Shown: one piece after another, positions 10,154-19,749 of the stretch
Layout: every line of letters starts with the position of its first letter
How positions within the stretch are numbered: the first letter of the stretch is position 1
NCBI GenBank assembly: GCA_000277445.1
Contig: AJWJ01000280.1
Location: forward strand, 1 to 29,991
Length of the DNA stretch: 29,991 nt
Direction: 5' to 3'
Source of the DNA: Polysphondylium violaceum
Taxonomy: Eukaryota; Evosea; Eumycetozoa; Dictyosteliales; Dictyosteliaceae
Notes under the pieces: generated by a model
The model's database searches: none
Seen by the model: only the letters and a program-made list of their open reading frames with translations
Told to the model about the DNA's origin: nothing
Translations under genes and position numbers: made by a program

Positions 10154-11946
10154 ATGGCGATTTCAAAATTTAAATCAAATTTTATTTTATTGTATCTAAC
10201 TATTACAGCTTTATCTTTTTGTCCCTGTACTAAATCTGGTATTGTATTTTAAATTAATATTAATTATTATTTTTAAATACAAATATTAACATATATATCA
10301 CAATTCAAATAGAGGAATGGAGAACCTATACAGGAGAAAATAACAATTTACTACATCCAAATTGGGGTGTAGTGGATACACCATTTATTAGATTAGCCAA
10401 ACCAGTTCAATTTAATGCCTATGGCTATCCAAATATTACAAATCGACCAACTAGTCGTGAGGTTAGTAATATGATTTTCGATCAACAGTCTTTTATAAAT
10501 TCTAAAGAGCATTATTCCGATATGATGAATATGTGGGGTCAAGTAAGTAGTATTATTAATATTGTGTACTTGACATAATTATTACTCCTTGATATTAATA
10601 TCAATTTACATTTACAACAGTTTGTAATTCATAATATGGCATTGAGTAAAGTAGATGCTGATAGAGCATGGCCCATTGCTGTACCAACATGTGATCCATA
10701 TTTTGATCCATTTTGTAATGGTAATTTAACAATGGCTTACTCTAGAACTAGAATTCAAGAGATCTATTGTGAAGATCCAACCACCAAAACAGTGAAAGAT
10801 GAAAATGGCAAATGCTATGAACAATTGAATAGATTGTCTGCCTATATGGATGCCAATGTTTTATACGGTAGCAGTGACAACACTTGCAATTGTCTCAGAC
10901 TTCATAAAGGTGGTGAAATGAAGATGTCTTACCATGAAAACGGTGATCTTCCACCAAGAGATGTTCCAGGCATTTCTATGGATAACGATGCAAGACTTGT
11001 CGCTCCCACTGAATTGTTCTGTGTTGGTGAAGGAAGAGGAAACGAAAACACTGGTCTTTTAACAATCCACACTGTACTCCTCCGTGAGCACAATCGTTTG
11101 GCCAGAAAGTTTGCCTCTAGTCATCCAGATTGGGACGAAGAGACTCTTTTCCAACACTCTAGAAGTTGTATCATTGAACAGATCCAACACATCACCTACA
11201 CTGAATACCTTACCGCTCTTTTGGGCTCTTTCCCAGAGTACACTGGCTACAATCCAAACGTACATATCCAAGTGTCCAACGAGTTTACTACCACTGCCTT
11301 TAGATTTGGTCACAGTGAAGTAGGCCCAAACATTGAATACATTGCAGAGAATGGTACTCGTCTCAAACCATTACCCATCAAAAGCTCCTATTTCAATCCC
11401 AAGGCCCTCGACAATGGTATCGATGACATTCTCAGAGGTCTCATTCTCAACGAAGAACAAAATGTCGATATCTTTATGATTGGTGACCTCAGAAACTTCC
11501 TTTTTGGTAGACCAGGTCAAGGCGGTCTCGATCTTGCCAGCAGAAATTTAAATCGTAATCGTGAACACGGTATTCCATCCTACAACAGTCTTCGTCGTCA
11601 AATTGGTTTACGTCCCGTTAAAGTTTGGTCAGATATCTCTTCCAATCCAATGATCCAAGATCGTCTTAAAAACACCTATAAAAGTGTAGACGATATCGAC
11701 GCCTATGTTGGTGGTTTGGCAGAAGATCACATCGAAGGTGCTGGTGTTGGTCAAACTTTTTACGTTATCATCTCTGAACAATTCCTTCGTACTCGTACTG
11801 GTGATAGATTTTGGTATGAACGTCCAGCAATGAAATTATTGAATCGTGAATGTGAAACCTCTACTTTCTCTGAAGTTATTAAAAGAAACACCAAAGTTAG
11901 AGATATCCCCGATAATATTTTCTTTGCTAAACCACAACCAGTATAA
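10154..11946 (+). CDS. poxA-like: Secreted haem peroxidase of the animal type, peroxinectin-like
   Basis: Peroxinectins are secreted members of the animal haem peroxidase (myeloperoxidase) superfamily that oxidise substrates with H2O2. The exons are 10154-10238, 10313-10542 and 10621-11946, giving 546 residues. Residues 1-27 form a signal peptide (basic start, FILLYLTITALSFC core). The mature part begins EEWRTYTG. Distal His lies at about residue 109 in WGQFVIHNM, split from WGQ by the second intron. YMDANVLYGSS follows at about 179-190, catalytic Arg244 and haem-linking Glu247 lie in GEGRGNE, then HTVLLREHNRLA, and the proximal His336 in AFRFGHSEVGP. Against myeloperoxidase, the Asp that forms the second haem ester is Ile108 and the Asp after the distal His (calcium ligand) is Asn110. 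The chain is full length and ends shortly after the last helix. It is likely developmentally expressed, but that is inference. Confidence 0.93.
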
Positions 11947-13810
11947 ATAGTCTCAATCTAGATAAATAAAAAAAAAACTTTAAATTCAGTATGTGTATTT
12001 GTATAGTCTAGTGCGGCTATTAAGTTTTTTCCTTTTTAATTTCATTTAAAAACTCTAATCTTGCCCCAAAGGGAAAATGAAAAAAAATTTACAAAACAAA
12101 TATTAAAATTCATTATTCAAAGAGAACCTAAACACAACAAGTGATGCTATACACCACTATTTCTTATCTAATCAATATTCTGTATGTTTCCGTAACAAAA
12201 ATAATTTAAAGATTCACTCAAAAATTTGCAATACTTAGCGAAAAGTCAAAGGGAAAAACAAAAGTCAATGAGAAAAAATCTAGTTGACTTTTTTTGTTTT
12301 CGAAAACATCATCATCTTTCTTTTTTAGGAAGGCAGCTGTTTGAAAGCAACAATTTTAGCAATTTTCCCAGACTTTTTCTATTGAAAAAAAATTAAAAAA
12401 AATAAAATTCAAAAAATGCTGGTTTGAAAAAAAACATATGAAATTTCTCTATTGTTTCAGCCCCTCCAGTCACAATCATGTACCCACCTTTTAAATTACT
12501 GATTAAGAGTCATATTGGGCCCAGTGCAACTAGAAGGCACATTGTTCTCCGATAAATTTGATGACCAGCGGAGCGGCAGAGACGGATATAAATTTATGGT
12601 AGGCGCAAGGCGAGGCAGGGCGGGTGTTTTGTGTGTTTTTGATTTTTGCCGACCTTCTAATCAAAAAAATTTAATTCAAATTTAAATCAATAAAATTGAA
12701 TATAAAAAGCAATACAAAATATTTAATCAAAAAAACTCTAAATACTCTCAAAAGCCTTGTAACAATTACTTTTTTGTGCATTTGTTGTTTGACCATCCCC
12801 CTCTCCTGTTGTGTTCTTTTTTTACAACAATTAATTTTTATTTAATTTTGAATTTTTTCGAAAAATTTTTTTTTGTTGACTTTTTTTGCCCAGGAGGACC
12901 TTTTTTTGTTATGGTGTGCTGTCTACGAGTTGTTTTTGATTTTTTTAATCCGCCCGTTTAAACGACCCCTTTTCGCCCTCGCCCAGCCGCGATTCCATTT
13001 ATTATTTATTTTAGATTTTTGTTGACAACTTCTAGGCCCCAGCTTATAAAAAAAAACACAAATAAACAAAAATCACATTAAACACCTTGTTTTGCTTTTA
13101 TCAACACCCTGTGGATCTAAACAGAAAAACATATAATTGTATAAAATCTTTTTATATTTAAACAGTTCAAAACAAAAAAAAAAAATATAAATTCATTTCA
13201 TTTGCGATTCGTACTACTCAGTAGCTCCATCCACTCTACCTCCATCTCCATTACCATCTCCTTTTTTTATCACACTCCATTCATTTATACATATAGGTCA
13301 ACTACATTGTACGTGTGCTATCAATCAGTCTCAGATTTTATCCACTCTATTTTTAAATATAATCAATCACATCCTTATATATCATCGTATCTCATAGTAA
13401 ATACACATATCACACACATAGTGCTTTGTAATCTTTGTCTTAGAAGTAATTTAATTTAATACATTTATCTCCTCTCTGTTACCATCATCAACAATCTCTC
13501 TTATAATTTTTTTTAACCCCAGTGTGATTTTTGAAATTTTCATTTTTTTGAATTTTTTTTGAATTTTTTCTTGTTTAGATTTGTTTCGATTTTCGAAAAA
13601 AAGTATTTTCCATCATCTGTTTTTTTTTTTGTTTTGTTTTTCAATTCAACCCAAACCAACGCCCCCAAATTCCCACCCAGTGTGATTTTTAATTTTTAAT
13701 TTTAGCCGTCCAATTTTATATTTTTTTTTCATTGGACCTCTTTAATTATTTATTATATTTTTATATATCAATACTATCTTATCATATACCAATACACATA
13801 TACACATAAA
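11947..13810. promoter_or_regulatory. 1.9 kb intergenic region with GC-rich island and TTGACT cluster
   Basis: No convincing coding region. The first part is the peroxidase 3' end. Three copies of the hexamer TTGACT or its complement lie within 46 bases (12244, 12263, 12284), roughly two helical turns apart, and a fourth is at 12876. TTGAC is the core of the WRKY-type W-box, and dictyostelids are known to carry WRKY genes, so these are candidate sites only. A GC-rich patch (12560-12626) is listed separately. From about 13500 on, long T-tracts and a pyrimidine-rich segment lead into the next gene, whose ATG follows an A-rich leader. The open frames at 12776 and 13202 are low complexity and were not called. 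Confidence 0.4.
12531..12659. other. GC-rich island bounded by a TAGAAGG/CCTTCTA inverted repeat; possible ncRNA
   Basis: The core 12560-12626 has 40 G/C of 67 bases by my count, while the flanking intergenic DNA is much poorer in G/C. Perfect 7-base inverted repeats lie at 12531-12537 and 12653-12659. No reading frame, no tRNA B-box, and no box C/D pair with a CTGA downstream were seen. In an A/T-rich genome, isolated GC islands often mark structured RNAs, so this is a candidate non-coding RNA or an old insertion. Strand and ends are unknown. Confidence 0.3.
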
Positions 13811-15051
13811 ATGTCAACACAAGTTAAAGATAAAAGATCAAATCGTAGAAGAGTATCCTGTGGTTTCCATCATAAAAGACATCAAGCCTGTCCAGAAAAC
13901 TGTGAAGGCCGTATCAGCCATCCACCCGAGTCCCACACCCCAGTCCAAGATAAATTCACCGTAGGCTGTCCAGAATGCAAAAACTACTTTCAAGAAAAAA
14001 TGTTTAGCCAATCTCCAATTCTTAAGACAATGCCAATGTCTGCCAGCTCTTCTCCATCTAGCTCTGCACCAGTTTCACCTAAAGCTTTTTATAATAATAC
14101 TCTTGAATCACCAAATAAAAAAGCCAAAAAGATAAATTCTTTAGTTGTGGTCCCTAATAAAACCTCTAGTTCATACACTAAAAATCAAATTATTGATAGT
14201 GAAGATGATGTCAGTGATTATTCATCAGAGCCATCGTCCGATTCCAGTGGTCCACTCCTTTTGGTATCCGCCCCATCCAGTCCCAAGTCATTGTTGACTC
14301 GTCAAGAATCCTCCTCAAGTGTTGTTCCATTCATTTTCCAAGCTGCTTCCAGTGCTATCGATTTAGCTAGTGCCAGTGAAGAATTCATTTCTCGTAAAGA
14401 CAATGGCCAAACCAAGAGAAGATATATAAGTTCATCTCCAATGACCTCTCCAACCCTTTTACAAACACCATTCGACTATAGTAGCAATACCTCAAGAGTT
14501 CCATCCCCATCCCATCAAGATGACAAATACCGTACATTAAGCTCACCAGTTCCATCACCAAAGATTTCCATAAACTCTAAAACATCCACAGAATCACTTC
14601 TCTTTTTGTTGGAACAAGAGGTAGAGAAAGAAATATTCACCCAAAAAGAAATGGAAATGAATGTCAAGAGATTAAAACAAAAAGAAGATCAAGAAGTTGT
14701 CAATAGAATCCAACAAGTCCTCGATTATCAAAAGACTCAACAAGACATTGAATATTTGAGACTCCAAAAGAAACAAGAAGATTTGGATATCTGGCGTAAA
14801 CAATTGGAACAAATGGAAAAGGAAATGAAATTAAAAGAATTAATTTTACAAAATCAATCATTTAAATCAACTCCAGTTCCAATTCCAATGAGTAATAATA
14901 ATCATCATAGTTTAAATATGAATATGAAAATGATGAATACTAAACAACCAATGGTAAATATATTAATTATTTTTAACATTAAAAGTAATATATACTAATT
15001 AATTTATTATTATAGTCCTTTTTCCATTTATTAAATAATCTTGCCAAGTAA
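13811..15051 (+). CDS. Hypothetical protein, Cys/His-rich N-terminus, Ser-rich middle and coiled coil
   Basis: I do not recognise the family. The exons are 13811-14953 and 15016-15051, with a 62-base intron that keeps the frame, giving 392 residues. The last exon adds only SFFHLLNNLAK. The N-terminus is basic and holds a cluster of Cys and His: RRVSCGFHHKRHQACPENCEG at about 13-33 (C, HH, H, C, C) and GCPECKNYF at about 52-60. This pattern could bind zinc. Residues 70-255 are low-complexity Ser/Pro/Thr with repeated SPVPSP-like motifs, typical of phosphorylated disordered regions. Residues about 256-352 are Glu/Lys/Gln-rich with heptads (coiled coil). The start is chosen because the ATG is the first one after the A-rich leader and precedes the conserved-looking Cys/His cluster. 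A nuclear or adaptor role is possible but not shown. Its 3' end faces the surface-protein gene. Confidence 0.8.
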
Positions 15052-15493
15052 ATGTTTTGGTATATCTGCTTTAAACAATTTTATTAGTTTTACATATTAT
15101 CTTTAAGATTGTAGCCGATACTTTCTTTCTGCGGTTTTAGTTTTTCACTTGGGATTGGTTTTTTTCCACCATTCTCATTGTAATATACTCACGACTTCCT
15201 TTGGGATTCAGTAATAATACAACATCATGTACATAGTTATATATAGATCTAAATTAATCAACAACACCTAATATATATCAGAAAAAAAGTCCAAACAACA
15301 TTGGTCTTATCAACAACTTATTTAATCTATTTCATATTTTTTTTTCCAAAACAAATAGATTTAATAAATATTTATTATAAACTAAACATTTATAATTTAC
15401 ATTTTATTTATATTCTTTTTATTTATATTTTTAAATACCAATTCAACAATGATCAAAAAAACACAAGATTTATTCCATATTAATAATATTTAT
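15052..15493. other. Spacer between convergent genes
   Basis: About 440 A/T-rich bases between two 3' ends. AATAAA/AATATT motifs near both stops are likely poly(A) signals. The small open frame at 15301-15483 is a Phe/Ile/Tyr run without domain structure, so no gene is called. Confidence 0.5.
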
Positions 15494-18400
15494 TTATTTT
15501 ACAATCTTTCTTAGCTTAATTGCGATGGTGGATGTACCTGTTTTACTTAGGATATATATAACGAAAGCACCGACAATGACTAAAAATACTACACCACCAA
15601 CCACAATTCCAGCTATTTGGCCACGCGAGAGACCTTTATCTTTTTGAGGACATATGGAGTTTTCTCTATTACCTGCTTTGTTTTGATCCACCAACACCGA
15701 GAAATCAGGATCGAGTAGTGCGTGTTGTGTGTAGTAGGGTATGTTGAGACCGATGAATGATTGCGATTCGTCAGATTTGGAAACACTGAGATCTTTGAGG
15801 AATGTGTTGGTCACCACTTGTTCTCTGCCATCGATGATGCCGTATTTGATGAATCTTCCAAACAGGGATCTGTCTTGGATTTGTATCTTTAGATATTCAT
15901 CAGTGTCTGAGAAGGGTGCAAACTCGGTAAATGAACATACATCAGTTTCTTTGGATTTAAATGTTGCAAGCATGACAAGTTGTAATGAATTTGTTGATTT
16001 GCTGAATGCATAGGAACTGATGTTGAATGTGAATTTAATGGATGATGGATGCATTTGTAAATGTTGATTACCAAATGTGATATTGATGGATTGTGAAAAT
16101 ACTTGAATTGTTGATGTTATGTTGGTGTTTATATTTGTCTTTGTAATTGTATATTGATAACGATATGCTTCTGTATCATTATCTTTACTATTAAATACCC
16201 ATTTACTATTATCAAATATATATTCGTTGACAATGGTACCAGTTAAATCCAATTCTCTGAGCGATACTACTGATATAAATGATGTAAATGTAGGTGTTTC
16301 TGTATTACTACTATTGCCAGTACTGACATTTACCGATGGAGTGTTTGGGTTTGGTGTAACAACTGGTGTATCGATTAATGCCATACAATCTGGACCTGTA
16401 CGATCACCCAAACAAGTGCAACCACCTCTTGAATTACAATATCCATAACCGAATGGTTCACCACAATCCGAGCTACAAACTCGTGGTGGGACAACGGGGT
16501 TTATAGTCAATAGATTTGATTTTCTATCATGTTTATTAACCAATTGGATGGTGAAGCTGTTGTTTGTTGGAGGAACATTGTCAATGGTTAATTGATTTTG
16601 GGTATTTGATGATGGTGTTGGTGTTAATACCGTTTGATTAATGTATGTAATAATAACACTATTATCACCATTGTCACCAAAATCATAGCCATTGATAACC
16701 AATTTGCCGCCCAAATAGCTAAATTCAGAATGACTTGTGATCGTTGGTTGATAGACTGTTTTAATAAATAGATTGGAACCAAATTTCTGTTGTAAATCAA
16801 TTGCAGAATAACCAACTAAATTGTAATAGTTGTTTGATATGCCATATATTGATAAGAGTATATTTGATTCATCACCAAATCCCAATGGAAGAGTAGTACT
16901 ACATTCATAGGTAATTGAATTGATGTTTGTCACAGTCTTTATACTTGAGGGGACAGTAACGAAATTGGTATAATCTTGAAAGTAACATACTGGAGTGTGT
17001 CTTTGAGATAAGCCAACTGAATCTGGATTAAGTACTTTAAATTCTGCCTTGACATCTCTGGTTTTTGAATATGGATCGTAAAAGGATGGTGCAGATAATA
17101 CAAGACTATCGATATATGGATTAATATCTTTGGTTGGATCGCTCTGACAGATGAGTTGAAGCGAGGGTTCCAAAGATCCTTCAATATCATATTTGTATAA
17201 TGGATGTAGATCTATATTTGATCTCTTATTAAATGACCATCTGTTACCAATGAGATCGTCTGTTGTAAGAGATGAGATATAGTATTTCATGTTTCTGCAA
17301 TATTCAATCGTTGGAAATTCTACTTCATATTCACCATCATAGATATCACCACTGACAAGATTGCTCGATGTTATATTGAATGAATAACCCAATCTATCAA
17401 AATCTGATATGAAGGTAATGTTTGCGCTGCTGAATCCACTAATATCAGTGAATCTAATCTTCCATTTCAAATTTGCAGAATCGCTTGCTGATGAAAATGT
17501 GATAACAGTAGGAACAGGGCCATGATTTTCAACAACAGGTCCAATGTAATCAAATTTGTTTGATACCATTTTAATTTGTGATTGATTGCCAAACAATGGA
17601 TAGAGGTCTGTATTTGTAAGAGTTTTCATGTTATTAAAGGTAATATCGTATGACAAATACCCACTTCTCATCATTGCAGGGTATTCAATGTCAAATTGAT
17701 AGTAGCCTTGGTTATTTACACGACCAACGTAAAAACTTCTTTTGTTATATGGTTGTTCTATGATAATCTTGAATGAGTTTTCCTCTAGATATGGCAAAGA
17801 GTTGTTGACCAACATGTAAATAGAGGTCTTGATTACCTTTTTGGAAGCATCAAAAACTGGATCATCAATGTACAATTCATTGACATAATCGCCAATTTGA
17901 AAGTCATCCAAATTACTGCCCAATCCAAATCGATAAAAAAGTTCATTATGAAATATTTGTCGAGGGTTTTCGGCCTTGTTGAAAATATGAATTGCCATTT
18001 TAGTGTATTTGTTTTGATCTTTGATTTCTACTTGATAGATCCCATCTTTTTGATCACCAGATACCAAATATTTCTTTGCAAAATAAACTATTGTAGGGAG
18101 ATCTGAAGAATCAGCAGATTCAATTATGAATCGATGAACCCCAATATCATCCACCAATCTAAGTCTTAGTACAAGTTTGGAACCATTCATGCTGTAACTA
18201 AGTTCTTTGAGCATTGGAACTATTTGGCTATTTCCAAGAGTTAAATAGATATAGGCAAAGTTAGAAGAAAAAGCAGAAAAATCAACCTGATTAGCAAAAG
18301 GGTGATAGTGAATGGATATTCGATTCACCATCGTTCCATTTGACAACACACTGGTGGTAGCAAATGGATAGGGGAGCGAATACTGTAGATTATTGAAAGA

Positions 18401-19577
18401 AAACCAAAAAGACACATTTGTATTGAATTTTGATTCAAAGAGGTAATTGTTTGGTTGGTTGGGAGATATTGATAAACTGAGGTTTTGGGGAGTCTCTGCC
18501 CAAGATTTACCAACATATTTTGGTTGGTTATATGTTTGCAGAGTTCCATTATATATGGTTTCTATAGATGATCCTACTGTACTACTTCTTTTTTGATAAA
18601 ATTGCAAATGGGTTTCATTGCCATATGTGTAATAAGAATTGATACTGCTTGGTGACATGAGTCCCTTTTCCAAATAAAGATCGTATAAAAATTTATATGC
18701 AAAATCATATCCCAAAATATCATAGTTTGACACTTTTAAATCTACGAATTGCTCAACTTTTTAAAAAGAGTTAATAATTAATAAAAGTAAAGTAAAATAA
18801 TTAAATATGTACATTTGTCAGGAGTAAGAGGATTTTGAATAGTAAGGGTTTGATTCAAGATAGTAATATTAAACACTGGTCCGTTCTTCGCTATTATGTA
18901 TGGGCTAAGGGTTAACTTGAAAATATTATTTTTCCCTACAGGAGTGGCTCCATATATTGGACTCATAAATCCATTTTCTAATTGGGTTCCTACTTCTATT
19001 CTAATATATGAAGTAATGCTATAGGCATATTGACCATTTTCTCTAACAACAAGACATTTCCCTTGATCTAGTTGTTGAACTATTGATTCTTTGAAATCTA
19101 TGTAGATTAAGAGCAAAACAACTATTAATACTACTGTTAAACTCGAGTTGGGCACTAATACATACATTCACAAATCAATTGAACAGGCTCATTTTTCTTT
19201 ATTAAAATAACACCGCTTTTTATGATTTTTGTGCCATAAACGTCGTAGATTGCCACATGCACTTCGTTGAGAATAGTGTTGGGAGGGAATAAGAGAGTAG
19301 CTTGTATAATAATATACGTAGTGCTGCTATACAGGGAACTGACCATGCATGTGAGTGACGGTTGTCCTACAATTGCACACCTTTGGCCTATATCTTGAAA
19401 CGTGATATTATTTAAAACGAAATTAATGTGAAAGTAACATTGCTCATTTTCTTTGAACAACGAGAATTTTTGAGGATTGTACGTGGAGGGTGTGTGCGCT
19501 GTAAAGTCATCAAGTCCCAAACAACCCCCCACACAATAGATTATACAAAATAAAATCAATGAAAGAGCAATCCTCAT
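15494..19577 (-). CDS. Large type I surface protein with TIG and EGF-like domains (ComC-like)
   Basis: This encodes a single-pass surface protein related to the large EGF/TIG proteins of Dictyostelium such as ComC. The minus-strand exons are 19577-19166, 19097-18813 and 18756-15494, totalling 1319 residues. Residues 1-22 are a signal peptide (RIALSLILFCIIYCVGGCLG). The extracellular part is beta-rich and rich in N-glycosylation motifs. An IPT/TIG-like domain lies at about 902-990 (GGKLVINGYDFGD). One EGF-like module follows at 993-1023 (CSSDCGEPFGYGYC). Next come a family-specific domain with SLFGRFIKYGIIDGREQ, a membrane helix at about 1280-1303, and a short basic tail ending KLRKIVK. Both introns are phase 1, as in its two neighbours. 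It diverges from the ankyrin-type gene with 172 bases between starts. The exact ligand and role are unknown; adhesion or recognition is inference. Confidence 0.88.
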
Positions 19578-19749
19578 CTTTTTCTGATAAAATTGCCACA
19601 AGGCGATCCCTTTTGATGATTTTTTTTGCAAACGAGATAATTTTTTTTGAAACCATTCTAAAAAAAATCTAAATATCGAAAAATCAAAAAATAGAAAATT
19701 TTTTTTCCCGCCCAAATTTGATCAATTTTTTTTTAAATTATTTATCAAA
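19578..19749. promoter_or_regulatory. Shared divergent promoter, 172 bases
   Basis: The whole space between the starts of the surface gene (-) and the ankyrin-type gene (+) is 172 bases of poly-T/poly-A tracts. It includes an 8-base palindrome TTGATCAA at 19718-19725, which contains the TTGA core known for dictyostelid STAT sites, but it may be chance. Confidence 0.5.

Noticed and set aside
12540-12630. Possible box C/D snoRNA (TGATGA at about 12559)
   Set aside because: No CTGA box D is seen downstream in the expected range, and no terminal stem sits directly next to it.
12560-12660. Possible tRNA in the GC-rich island
   Set aside because: No B-box (GGTTCGA-type) and no cloverleaf arms could be found on either strand.
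13202-13459. Small open frame upstream of the Cys/His-rich gene
   Set aside because: The predicted residues are Ser/Ile/Thr/Tyr-rich low complexity from pyrimidine-rich leader DNA, without domain or splice partner.
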